Positions 35,678 through 44,729 are shown, counted from the first letter of the stretch. The stretch is 57,073 nt of DNA from Mesorhizobium sp. (GCF_004963255.1 NZ_SUGA01000038.1:1-57073), one strand, 5' to 3'. The notes: generated from the letters alone by a model not told the origin. Numbers and translations: made by a program.

Positions 35678-37618
35678 CTAAACGGCCACTTGCGTTCCGA
35701 TCTCGACCACACGTCCGGTCGGGATCTGGAAATACTCCGTCGCGTCGGCGGCCGTGCGCGCCAAGCCGATGAACAGCTTGTCCTGCCACACCGGCATGCC
35801 GGAGTTGGGTGACGCCTTGAGCGAGCGACGCGACAGGAAGAAGGACGTCGTCATGATGTCGAACTTCCAACCCTGCTTGCGGCAGATCGCCAGCGCACGC
35901 GGGATGTTAGGCTGTTCCATGTAGCCGAAGGTCAGTGTCACCCGCATGAACAGCTCATTGATCGTTTCCATCTTGATCCGCTCGCTGTCGGGCACCACGG
36001 GCTGCTGCGCCGTCACCACAGAGAGGATGACGTTCTGTTCGTGCAGCGCCTTGTAGTGCTTCAGGCTGTGCATCAACGCGGTCGGCGCACTGGCGGGATC
36101 GCTGGTCAGGAACACGGCCGTACCGGACACCAGCTGCGGTTTCTTCTTCAACAGATTGCCCGCAAGGAAATCGAGCGGAATCTGGTTCCTGCGCGTCTTG
36201 TCAAATAGATACCTGCTGCCTCTTATCCAAGTCCACATGGTCATCACGATCACTGCGGCAATGGCAAGCGAGGCCCAGCCGCCTTCGAATACCTTGACGA
36301 TGTTAGCTGCAAAGAAGCCGGTATCGATGAAGACGAACACCGCCATTAAGGCTATCGCGACGCCGAGCGGCCATTTCCAGATGCGCGTCATCACAACAAA
36401 AAGCAGTATGTTCGTCACCAGCATATTGCCGGTCACCGAAATACCGTAGGCCGAGGCCAGCCGGCTGGATTCGCCGAAGCCGACCACCAGCAGCATCACC
36501 ACCAGCGCCAGCATCAGGTTGATGCGCGGCAGATAGATCTGGCCCGACTGTTTTTCCGACGTGTGCTGGATGACGAAACGCGGCAGCATGTTGAGCTGTA
36601 CCGCTTGCCTGGTCAGCGAAAAGGCGCCGGAGATCACCGCCTGGCAGGCGATCACGGTCGCCGCCGTGGCAAGCACGACCATCGGAATAAGCGTCCAGCC
36701 CTGGTTCATCTCGAAGAACGGATGACCGACAACGCCGCCATTTGCCAGCACGAAGGCGCCTTGCCCGACATAATTGAGCAACAGACAAGGGAACACGATC
36801 GCCAGCCAGGCGAGCACGATCGGCTTGCGGCCGAAATGGCCGAGGTCGGCGTAGAGCGCCTCGGCTCCGGTGACGGCGAGGAAGACTGCACCAACCGTAA
36901 CGAAGGCGACGTCAGGCGAGTTGACCAGGAACGACACGATGTAATGCGGGCTGATTGCCAGCAGGATTTCCGGGTCGTCCATGATGTGGTTGAGCCCGGA
37001 AAGGCCGATGGCCAGGAACCACAGCGCGGTAACGGGTCCGAACACCAATCCTACGCCGCCGGTGCCAAACCGCTGTACCGCAAACACGATCGCCAGGATG
37101 GCCAGTGTCAGCGGCACCACATAGGGCTGGAACGTCGGCGTGACGACATTCATACCTTCGACCGCCGACAGTACCGAGATTGCCGGCGTAATGACGGCGT
37201 CGCCAAAAAAAAGCGCCGCGCCGACGATGCCGATGCCGATGCCGATGCCGAGGATCACCGCAGAGCAGGTCGGGAAACTGTTGCGCGCCAGCGCCATAAG
37301 CGACAGCACTCCGCCCTCGCCTCGATTGTCGGCGCGGAGCACGAACATGATGTATTTGATCGTCACGGTGATCGTCAGGGACCAGATGATCAGCGAGAGT
37401 ACGCCGAGGATGTCGCCACGGCTGGCGACGTTGCCACCCGCTGATGCATGCAACGCCTCGCGAAATGCATAGATCGGGCTGGTGCCTATATCGCCATAAA
37501 CGACACCTAGTGCGCCCAACATCAGCGCCTTGGTGCTGTGCTGCTCGACCTCAGAATGGCTCGATTGTTCGACAGGTTCTGCCTCGTTACCAGCATTGGT
37601 AAGGGCCATGGACGACAC
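35678..37618 (-). CDS. kup: Kup-type low-affinity potassium transporter
   Basis: The product is 646 residues of the KUP/HAK/KT family: LGALGVVYGDIGTSPIYAFR at the N-terminus (signature GDIGTSPLY), about twelve membrane segments, FFGDAVITPAISVLSAVEG and a cytoplasmic C-terminal domain (residues about 480-646). It imports K+ with protons. The length and frame are normal. An ATG at 37609 is an alternative start. A hexamer repeat inserts extra Gly-Ile pairs in a membrane segment. Placement among IS relics suggests a cargo gene of the island; potassium uptake can aid osmotic adaptation in the nodule, which is inference. Confidence 0.93.
   Translation of the reverse strand: MSSMALTNAGNEAEPVEQSSHSEVEQHSTKALMLGALGVVYGDIGTSPIYAFREALHASAGGNVASRGDILGVLSLIIWSLTITVTIKYIMFVLRADNRGEGGVLSLMALARNSFPTCSAVILGIGIGIGIVGAALFFGDAVITPAISVLSAVEGMNVVTPTFQPYVVPLTLAILAIVFAVQRFGTGGVGLVFGPVTALWFLAIGLSGLNHIMDDPEILLAISPHYIVSFLVNSPDVAFVTVGAVFLAVTGAEALYADLGHFGRKPIVLAWLAIVFPCLLLNYVGQGAFVLANGGVVGHPFFEMNQGWTLIPMVVLATAATVIACQAVISGAFSLTRQAVQLNMLPRFVIQHTSEKQSGQIYLPRINLMLALVVMLLVVGFGESSRLASAYGISVTGNMLVTNILLFVVMTRIWKWPLGVAIALMAVFVFIDTGFFAANIVKVFEGGWASLAIAAVIVMTMWTWIRGSRYLFDKTRRNQIPLDFLAGNLLKKKPQLVSGTAVFLTSDPASAPTALMHSLKHYKALHEQNVILSVVTAQQPVVPDSERIKMETINELFMRVTLTFGYMEQPNIPRALAICRKQGWKFDIMTTSFFLSRRSLKASPNSGMPVWQDKLFIGLARTAADATEYFQIPTGRVVEIGTQVAV
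37226..37249 (-). repeat. Hexanucleotide repeat inside kup
   Basis: Four perfect GATGCC units (GGCATC on the coding strand) encode Gly-Ile four times in a transmembrane helix (LGIGIGIGIVGAALFFGDA). Relatives usually have a shorter segment here, so slippage has probably lengthened the helix in frame. Confidence 0.8.
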
Positions 37619-38296
37619 TCCGATAAGCGCGCGGTGCTCTACGCTTGCTGCACTGCAATATCAAGTTCCGTCACGTAATGTCTGCCGTCTCGCCTGTCGT
37701 TGCTCGCCTTGGTAGACTCGCCAGCCCGCAGCCCTACCGAGCAGCAATAGCGCCCCGGCAGAACCCTCAATCGCCCAGATCAATGAATGGTTATCGCCCA
37801 CAGTGCCCCCCCCGCGATGCGGCCGATGGCGACCAGGGTGTCGTGGGCGCACAAGGATGGCGCTTTCCTGATGACGCCGTGCTCCAGGTGTGATCGCACC
37901 GTTGCTGCGCAAGCCATTTACTTGCTCGTCCCAGCGAGGACCGTGGCCAACTGGAACGCAGGGCCACGCCGCTCACCGGCCGCACTTTGCGGCGCAGATA
38001 ACGATTCGATCTCCGCGGCGAGATTCTGGTTGAAGAAGCCACCAAGCTTGTCGAAGGACACACGGTCGTAATATCGACATGCCAGTATCCGCAACCCAGA
38101 AAAGCTCCTTGGGCTCCGCTGCGCGCGCCACGAACAACCCGATCTTCTCTGCGAAGAGGACGCCGTAATCCTTCAGGTTGAAGCCAAACCGGGGGGCGGC
38201 CGTGACGTATGGGCGAAGGGCTAGGAGGCGGGTTCGGTGAGGAACGGCATTGATGTCCACGCCGTCTCCTGGAAAGACAGAGGAATGCGGTGTCAC
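37619..38296. other. Region upstream of kup with an unidentified minus-strand relic
   Basis: At about 38090-38190 a minus-strand frame (FNLKDYGVLFAEKIGLFVAR, AAEPKELFWVADTGMS) looks like true protein, and another frame continues it as YYDRVSFDKLGGFFNQNLAA. I do not recognise the family. It appears to be a broken gene. Confidence 0.4.
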
Positions 38297-38755
38297 CGAC
38301 TGGCGCCGGAGGTTGATCCGGTGATTAGGAGGAGCACTCGTTGTCGGATTCTCGACGATGTCGGACATCTGACACAACGCTGCCAGAGCGATCACGTTGT
38401 TCCGAAACGATTTTCCCAGTTGGCACGACAATTGCGGTCCTATGCGCAAAAGCACTGCGATGCCGCACCGACTGGAAGAACTCATCAATGATCACGCTTT
38501 TCGAACATGTGGGCGCCGCTACCAACACTAAGCGTTCCCGATCAAACGGAAGCCTCTATCCCTTCTTTCTGAAGGCTGTCCGGACATGAACGCATTTGAT
38601 GTCCGTCCAACGCTGGATGCTCCCGACGACGATCTCTATCTTTGGCTTGAAGATGTGGAAGGCGAGCGGGCACTTGCCTGGGCCGCCGGCCAGTCGGCAA
38701 AGACCCTGAAGCACTTCAGTGGAACGCAGTTCGAGCGCGACCGCGCGACTCTGAA
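38297..38755 (+). repeat. Direct duplication of the prolyl oligopeptidase 5' region
   Basis: This block matches 45653-46112 in the same orientation at about 94 percent. It holds the upstream region and the first 57 codons of the S9 peptidase gene (ATG at 38586, MNAFDVRPTLDAPDDD). The frame then runs into an AlpA fragment. About 100 bases of the upstream part (around GAAACGATTTTCCCAGTTGG) occur a third time, inverted, at about 29190-29240. Confidence 0.88.
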
Positions 38756-38864
38756 GGCAGGCCTGTTCCCTAAGCGGCGTCGCATCTCCCCCGGCCGAGT
38801 CGCATGGCTTGAATCCGATATCAGGGCTTGGATGGAAACTAGATCTGAGAGCCGCACCGCATGA
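38756..38864 (+). pseudogene. AlpA/excisionase-type regulator C-terminal fragment
   Basis: Residues LFPKRRRISPGRVAWLESDI and RAWMETR are the C-terminal part of the AlpA/Xis-like winged-helix family, to which excision factors such as RdfS belong. The N-terminus was replaced by the duplicated S9 peptidase start, giving a 92-residue fused frame from 38586. Its TGA overlaps the ATG of the following M41 gene (ATGA), so the original operon was alpA-type regulator plus M41 peptidase. Confidence 0.7.
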
Positions 38865-39493
38865 ATGTAGCCTCCCAATATCTTCTCCCGTCTGTGGCGC
38901 ATCACGAAGCCGGGCACGCGGTGGCCGCCATCGTTTTGCACCGTCAGATGTTCGACGACGACCGTGAACTCCCTGCTTTCTCAAGTGTTAGTATTTACCC
39001 CGACGCCGGTGACGGAGAGTGCGGTGGTTTTGTCGAAGGCACGGTTTTCTATTCAGCGCAAGGATTCACCTCGGAGCTAAAGCCGATTTTCGAGAACGAT
39101 ATGGATCGACATTTCCAACGCGATGAAGCGATCCAAGAGATAGTTGCGTGTCTGGCAGGTCCTTTTGCAGAATCCGCATTCGAAGGCTATCTGGACCCGC
39201 GCGATATGGCGATGAATGCGTCCGATGGGAATGAGGGGAGCAGCGACTACGCGGATGCCAAGCGAATCTATGGTGAGTTGCGGTTCCTGATGCCGCGCCG
39301 CCCCCGTTGGAGGCGGATCGAAGATCGCACGGCCCGGCTAGTACTCGATCACTGGTCAGCCATCGAAGCATTGGCCGCGCATTTGCTGGTCAAGCATGAT
39401 CTCCAATTCGATGAGGCTCTGACGATTGTTGCGCCGCATCTTCCGCCCATGCCAGCAGCTACGCCGCCAGAGCGTCATCCGCAGCCTGCTTGA
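38861..39493 (+). CDS. Stand-alone M41 (FtsH-type) peptidase-like protein, copy B
   Basis: The product is 210 residues, about 90 percent identical to the protein at 28520-29149 and in opposite orientation. It keeps the zinc motif (AHHEAGHAVAAIVLHR) and the downstream region LAGPFAESAFEG and SSDYADAKRI. Differences cluster in the middle (for example GGFVEGTVFY against GGVVEGAGFY). It starts by ATGA overlap with an AlpA-type fragment and ends convergently on an integrase 3' end. Being coupled to the AlpA-type gene points to a role in excision control; the substrate is unknown. Confidence 0.75.
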   Translation: MNVASQYLLPSVAHHEAGHAVAAIVLHRQMFDDDRELPAFSSVSIYPDAGDGECGGFVEGTVFYSAQGFTSELKPIFENDMDRHFQRDEAIQEIVACLAGPFAESAFEGYLDPRDMAMNASDGNEGSSDYADAKRIYGELRFLMPRRPRWRRIEDRTARLVLDHWSAIEALAAHLLVKHDLQFDEALTIVAPHLPPMPAATPPERHPQPA

Positions 39494-39906
39494 TCAGCCA
39501 TTCGATGTGATTTGACCACATCTGCAACACCTCGCGCTTCTCCTTGACGTTGCTATAGAGATCGTAGATTTCGCCAATGTCTCCGGTGCGGGCTCACAGC
39601 CCGTCCATATAGCCGCCAGTCTGCTGCCTTCGAGTGGCCCATGTTGGCCGCGGCCAGGAAGTGGCGACGATTGAAAGGACAAAATCAGTTGCCGAAACTC
39701 ATCGCAGGTGACGGTCTGGTGGCAATTTGGGCACATCTTGTGTCTCGTCGCCAGTAAACACGGATGCCCGGCAGGAGCTGAGCTCGCTGCCGGCGGAAAT
39801 CGTAGAGCGCCAGCGACGCATTCTGATCTTTCGTCAGGCAGTCGACCGCCTTGGCATACGCCTCGGCCTCCATCTCGATCGACCTGAACCGGTATCTTGT
39901 GCGCCA
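39494..39906. repeat. Mosaic of short pieces from the 25-28 kb region
   Basis: In order, the stretch holds: the integrase 3' end, inverted (39494-39583); an integrase middle piece, inverted (about 39585-39620, from about 27970-28005); the IS256 3' part, direct (about 39645-39712, from about 27420-27488); a 26.7-kb piece, inverted (about 39712-39750); a 25.1-kb piece, direct (about 39757-39795); the IS256 centre, inverted (about 39798-39886, from about 27208-27292); and a 27.70-kb integrase piece, direct (about 39883-39905). No coding capacity remains. Confidence 0.8.
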
Positions 39907-40188
39907 TCCGGACGATCTGGGAAAGCTTGGCCGGGCCGGCGCCTTCCCAGGCGCACGGGAAGCGCGACGACCCATGTGGACCTTGGATTTCACTCCGCAC
40001 TTACGCTGCTTTGGCCTTGTCAGCAGCCTGAGCATAAAGCGTGCTCAGCTTTCAGGCCGAGCACTCATCCATTGTTGACAGCACCTGTCGTCATTCAGGA
40101 TCGCCCCATTCTCGCAGGCCGCTTGCAGCTTTCAGGCTGTTGTCAGCCAGGGCCGCCATAAAGGGTCTCGTTAAACAATTCAGGAGGC
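39907..40188 (+). promoter_or_regulatory. Autotransporter promoter region (R1, copy B) with direct-repeat operator
   Basis: TTTCAG-N5-TGTCAG (40130-40146) is an 11-bp-period direct repeat, followed by AAAGGGTCTCGTTAAAC and a strong ribosome site AGGAGG (40182-40187). The same order of elements precedes the divergent gene at the two-component locus (16481-16497, read on the minus strand). The whole block recurs inverted at 19292-19566. Confidence 0.6.
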
Positions 40189-40195
40189 CGTTCCA

Positions 40196-43100
40196 ATGAA
40201 CAATCAGTTTGCGAGACTTTTTCGAGGACCAGGTATGCAGGCTTGTTTCAGGACAAAGAACTTTCTGGCGGCAACCACCGCGATGACGACGGTATTCCTG
40301 CCGGCTGTGTCTCTCGGGGTGGGTCTGGTAGCATTTCCAACTGGAGAAGCGTTGGCCGACGACCCGATTTCGATCCCGCTGGAGTATGTCGGGGAAGGCC
40401 ATGACCGCCTGGGCATCTGGGCCAAGATCAACAATGGCAACGCGCAGCGATACGTATTCGACACGGGCTCGGACCAGCTCAACACGCAGATCGGGTCAGA
40501 GGTGACCGGGGTCCGCCCGATTGCCGACACGCCTTACGTATATACGTACGGGGACGGAACGTATGGTAATAAGCTTCAGAACGTGGAAATTGATAAATTT
40601 ACATATGTCGATCCAGATCAAAAGATAACAATCGACGGGCCGTCTGTAAGCGATAAGAAATACCGGGCTGCTCGCATTCTCGATTTTGTCTATACCCATG
40701 CGTATTGCAAGGACAACAATCTTAAGTGCACGCCGGGATCCGTGACGGATGGACTTAAAGATATGTATGGTCAGGATCTCCAAGAACCTTATCACGCCGA
40801 TAAGGAGCAGCGGGCGAAAATGACCGCTGGCAAGATGGCAGACGAAGGCGGCGATTTCGCAGGTACATTCGGGGCCGGCGATTTTCTTGGCAAGACAAGT
40901 GTCTGGGGCATGATGGGCAGTGTCACCAGGTCTGGCTACGTGGTCTCCGCCAATGTGAATCCGGATTCCGAGAGCGACCAAACGCCTGGCTGTTCCCCCT
41001 GCACGATTGTCAACCTCAATCCAAGCCTCCGGGCCCAATATACTAATGCCATGCCATGGGGAGAACCCGAGGAAAAAGATCAGGATTCTTATCAGAATTT
41101 TCCTGGCTCTGGCGCCAATGCCTCGACCGAATACGAAGGCAGCTACAATCTGCAGTACACGGTTAAGGATGGAGCCCCACCAATCACCGACCCCAACAAG
41201 ACCGCGGTATTGCTCGACACCGGCACACCGGGCGGTGGCAGTCTGGAGATCAGTGATGCGATGCTGAAGCAATTTCAGGATGCGGGCGTCAAACTTAAAA
41301 ATGTTCGGAGAAATGAGCAACGCGAGATCGTAAGCGCATCGGGCAACATCCCGAGCGTTACAATCGCAGGAACGGATGGCGATCCGGTAAGGCTGGACAA
41401 TATCGACTTCACCTACACCAGCGGCACGACGGAACAACCCAATGACCAGACCAGTTTTGTTGCCGGTCTTGACTTCTTCAAAAACAGATCGGTCATTTTC
41501 GATCTGGAGAAGAAGTATACCGCTTATACGTCACATTTCGTCACTGCCAGCAACTTCTCTACCGATTCATCCGCACCCGAAGGGACCGGTCTGAGCAGGA
41601 TCACGACGAGCATGGGGAATGAGGGCGGGTTCGGCATAGCGGGTGTCGTCTCCGGCTCCGGATCGCTGACGCTTGATACAAAGACGGTGGTCCGGATGAC
41701 GAATGTCAACACCTACACCGGCGAGACGAATATTGCTCAGGATGCCTATCTCTCGCTTGCGGGGCTCGGCAACATCCAACGGTCAGCGAAAGTCGTTGCA
41801 GACGGCACGTTCGATATCTCCGAACATGGAAATGGCAGCGACTATTGGGGAATCTCCGACGCCTACAACGATGCCCGTATTCGTAGCCTGAGTGGCAGCG
41901 GAACGGTCGAACTGGGCAAGCGTACCCTGGTGCTAACGGATTCGAACGACACGTTCGCCGGCAGCATCAACGACCTCGACGTTGATAACAATAATATGGG
42001 CGGCAAACTATTCGTTGCCGGTGGCGTGCAAACGCTGAGCGGAAAGAACAATTTTTCCGGCATGACGACGGTCGGTTCCGGCGCGGGATTGCTGCTTGCC
42101 GATACAGGTGTGCTTTCCCATGATGCGACCACGTCCGGCTTTCTCGGGAATGACGGGCAGATCGGGGGCACGGCTATCGCAAACAGCGGCGGTGTCGTCG
42201 CAGGCGGCGGCACCTACGGTGCGGTCACCATTTCCGAGGGCGGCACGGTCGCTCCTGGCAGTGCGACCGATCCGAGCAGGATCGTCACCACACTGACTGT
42301 CACGGGCGATTTCGCGCAGCAGTCCGGATCGATCTATCAGGTCGACCTCGCAAGGTCGTCCGATCTCATCGATGTTGGCGGAGCAGCGGCGATCGACAGC
42401 GGCGCGCAGATCGAGCTGCTGCGGCAGGGAACGCTATCGGTCGATGCCCGATATACTCTGCTCTCCGCAGCAGGCGGCGTAAGCGGCACCTATGGCGGGC
42501 TGACGGGGGCTCTGGCGACAGACGCGACGCCCTTCGTCGATTTCCAGCTCGTCTACGATGCCAACAATGTCTATCTCGATATCAGCCGCACATCGACGGC
42601 GTTTGCCGATGTAGCCAGCACCTTCAATCAACGCTCGGTCGCCGCAGCGGCTCAGGCGCTTGGAAGCGGTAATCCGATCCAGGACAACATCCTGTTCCTG
42701 ACGGCGCCGGAAGCCCGCAACGCTTTCGATATGCTATCAGGCGAGGTTCATGCTTCCATTCATAGCGGCCTCATCGAGGACAGTCATTCTGTACGCGATG
42801 CCGCGAGCGAACGGATCCGTGCGGCGTTCGACGGCGTCGGTGCCTCCAGCGTTCCGGTGATGACTTATGGGCTGGGTGGTCTGGAACTGGCCCCGGCAAC
42901 GAGTGAGAATTTCGCCGTATGGGGCCGTGGCTTCGGCGCCTGGGGTCATCTCGACAGCGACGGCAATGCCGCCGGTCTCGATCACTCGACAGGCGGCTTT
43001 CTGGCTGGCGGTGACGCGGCTGTCGGCGAAAGCTGGCGGCTCGGCCTCATCAGCGGCTACAGCCATACCTCCTTGGAGGCGGACGATCGCGCGTCGTCGG

Positions 43101-43729
43101 GCTCGAGCGAGAATTACCATCTCGGTCTTTTTGCCGGCACGCAGAACGGCAATCTCGGTTTTCGTTCCGGCCTTGCCTATACCTGGCACAGCATCGAGAC
43201 CGGCAGGTCCGTGGTCTTTCCAGGCTTCGCCGACAGCCTTTCGGCCGATTACGACGCCGGCACGTTCCAGGCCTTTGGCGAGCTCGGCTACCGTATCAAT
43301 ACGGCTTCGGCTTCCTTCGAGCCCTACGCTAATCTCGCTTATGTGAATTTTGACGCCGATGGCTTCACCGAGAATGGCGGCGCAGCCGCCTTGTCGAGCG
43401 GGGATCGCTCGAGCGACACGGCGTTTACCACGCTAGGTCTGCGTGCGTCGACGGTACTGACCCTCGGCACCGTGACTGCTACCGCGCGCGGCGGTCTTGG
43501 CTGGCGCCACGCCTTCGGCGACGTCAGGCCGGATACCGCTCTTGCCTTTGCTGGCGGTTCCTCCTTCGCCATCAAGGGCGTGCCGATCGCAAAGAACGCA
43601 GCTCTGCTCGAAGCTGGGCTTGACGTAAACATCACCGAGAACGCGACGTTCGGCATCGCCTATCAGGGACAGATCGCCTCGGATGCCCAGACACACGGGT
43701 TCAGCGCCAAGCTCGGCGTCCGTTTCTAA
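40196..43729 (+). CDS. Autotransporter with a pepsin-like aspartic protease passenger
   Basis: The product is 1177 residues. A long signal peptide covers about 1-54 (extended form; FLAATTAMTTVFLPAVSLGV). Residues about 60-450 resemble a two-lobed pepsin-type protease: first motif FDTGSD with Asp89, a flap-like YTYGDGTYG near Tyr118, second motif LLDTGTPGGG with Asp341, and the closing pattern FVAGLDFFKNRSVIFDLEKK. Residues about 470-800 form the autotransporter beta-helix stalk with a PEP-type repeat (SGSGSLTLDTKTVVRMTNVN; GGTVAPGSATDPSRIVTTLT). The last about 280 residues are the outer-membrane beta-barrel ending LGVRF. The AGGAGG is 8 bases before the ATG. Secretion is type Va. The protease call is by motif only; both Asp residues are present, so activity is plausible. 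Confidence 0.85.
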   Translation: MNNQFARLFRGPGMQACFRTKNFLAATTAMTTVFLPAVSLGVGLVAFPTGEALADDPISIPLEYVGEGHDRLGIWAKINNGNAQRYVFDTGSDQLNTQIGSEVTGVRPIADTPYVYTYGDGTYGNKLQNVEIDKFTYVDPDQKITIDGPSVSDKKYRAARILDFVYTHAYCKDNNLKCTPGSVTDGLKDMYGQDLQEPYHADKEQRAKMTAGKMADEGGDFAGTFGAGDFLGKTSVWGMMGSVTRSGYVVSANVNPDSESDQTPGCSPCTIVNLNPSLRAQYTNAMPWGEPEEKDQDSYQNFPGSGANASTEYEGSYNLQYTVKDGAPPITDPNKTAVLLDTGTPGGGSLEISDAMLKQFQDAGVKLKNVRRNEQREIVSASGNIPSVTIAGTDGDPVRLDNIDFTYTSGTTEQPNDQTSFVAGLDFFKNRSVIFDLEKKYTAYTSHFVTASNFSTDSSAPEGTGLSRITTSMGNEGGFGIAGVVSGSGSLTLDTKTVVRMTNVNTYTGETNIAQDAYLSLAGLGNIQRSAKVVADGTFDISEHGNGSDYWGISDAYNDARIRSLSGSGTVELGKRTLVLTDSNDTFAGSINDLDVDNNNMGGKLFVAGGVQTLSGKNNFSGMTTVGSGAGLLLADTGVLSHDATTSGFLGNDGQIGGTAIANSGGVVAGGGTYGAVTISEGGTVAPGSATDPSRIVTTLTVTGDFAQQSGSIYQVDLARSSDLIDVGGAAAIDSGAQIELLRQGTLSVDARYTLLSAAGGVSGTYGGLTGALATDATPFVDFQLVYDANNVYLDISRTSTAFADVASTFNQRSVAAAAQALGSGNPIQDNILFLTAPEARNAFDMLSGEVHASIHSGLIEDSHSVRDAASERIRAAFDGVGASSVPVMTYGLGGLELAPATSENFAVWGRGFGAWGHLDSDGNAAGLDHSTGGFLAGGDAAVGESWRLGLISGYSHTSLEADDRASSGSSENYHLGLFAGTQNGNLGFRSGLAYTWHSIETGRSVVFPGFADSLSADYDAGTFQAFGELGYRINTASASFEPYANLAYVNFDADGFTENGGAAALSSGDRSSDTAFTTLGLRASTVLTLGTVTATARGGLGWRHAFGDVRPDTALAFAGGSSFAIKGVPIAKNAALLEAGLDVNITENATFGIAYQGQIASDAQTHGFSAKLGVRF

Positions 43730-43752
43730 ATCACCCGCAAAAGAGATTGGTT

Positions 43753-43985
43753 ATGAAGTCAGTGAGTGCATTTTCTTTTACCGTCGTTCTCGGCTCAGCG
43801 ACGGTGATGTCTGTGTCCGCCGCGCGAACGGACGATGCCTGCTACAACAAGGCACAAAGCCTATGATGACGCAATGTTCAATCGACGACCTGAAGCCAGT
43901 CGATGGCGAGCTTGACAAGCTCTACAAGGAGATGGAGACCCGGCTCAAAGAGTCCCGGCGCATGTCCAGGAACTGGTCGAGACCG
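43753..43985 (+). pseudogene. LprI/DUF1311-type small secreted protein, frameshifted
   Basis: A signal peptide (MKSVSAFSFTVVLGSATVMS) and CYNKAQS end at a stop at 43863-43865. The next frame continues MTQCSIDDLKPVDGELDKLY and KEMETRLKES, the DUF1311 (lysozyme-inhibitor LprI-like) core. One frameshift near 43860 and loss of the C-terminus inactivate it. It lies 24 bases after the autotransporter and was probably co-transcribed with it. Confidence 0.75.
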
Positions 43986-44660
43986 CGAGGGGCTACAACG
44001 CCACCTCGGAGAACACGCGCGACGCCTACCCCAAGGATTGGCGGCATTTTTCCTCCTGGTGCCGGCGCGCTGGCTTCGATCCCCTGCCTCCGGGCTCGAA
44101 GGTGATCAGGCTCAATATCAGCGCCTGTGCCTCGGGCACCGCCGCCGGCGATCCGAAGCGTGGCGCCCCTGCCCTTTAGTTTGCGACCATCGAGCGGCGG
44201 CTTTCCGGCCTCGCCTGGAACTTTACCCAGCGCGGCCGGCCGTTGGACCGCGCGGAGCGGCATATCTATAAGGTTCTTGCCGGCATTCGCCGCAAGCACG
44301 CAAAGCCACCGCGGCAGAAAGAGGCGGTCCTGGCGACGATCTGCTGGCGATGATCGCCACGCTCGGCCACGACCTCAGGGCCTGCGCGACCGCGCTATTT
44401 TGCTCCTGGGCTGTGGCGGCGGCCTGCGGCGCTCCGAGATCGTCGGTCTCGACGTCATGCGCGACGACAACAGCGATGGCGCCAGCTGGATCGAGATTTT
44501 TGACGGCAAGGGCTGCTGGTCACCCTGCGCGGCAAGACCGGCTGGCGCGAGGTCGAGGTCGGCCGCGGCTCCAGCGACCACACCTACCCCGTAGTCGCGC
44601 TCGAGAGCTGGATCCGCTTTGGCCGCATCGCACGTGGACCCCTGTTCCGCCGCATCTTGT
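43960..44660 (+). pseudogene. Tyrosine recombinase, frameshifted
   Basis: The N-terminal SAM-like domain (SENTRDAYPKDWRHFSSWCR) is followed by ERRLSGLAWNFTQRGRPLDR, then in other frames LGCGGGLRRSEIVGLDVMRD (first catalytic Arg region) and GRGSSDHTYPVVALESWIRF. The C-terminal HxxR and Tyr boxes are missing. It is dead, and of a different type from the relics at 27.7 and 30.8 kb. Confidence 0.8.
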
Positions 44661-44729
44661 CGATCAGGTCGATATAATACGAAAAAGCCGCCGCCATTCG
44701 GGACGGGCGTCGGCTATCATGTCCAGCCA

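Noticed and set aside
36563..37444. 293-residue plus-strand frame inside kup
   Set aside because: Antisense to an intact, well conserved transporter; very Arg/His/Asp-rich with no family pattern.
40496..41437. 313-residue minus-strand frame inside the autotransporter
   Set aside because: Antisense to the passenger domain that carries the conserved DTG motifs.
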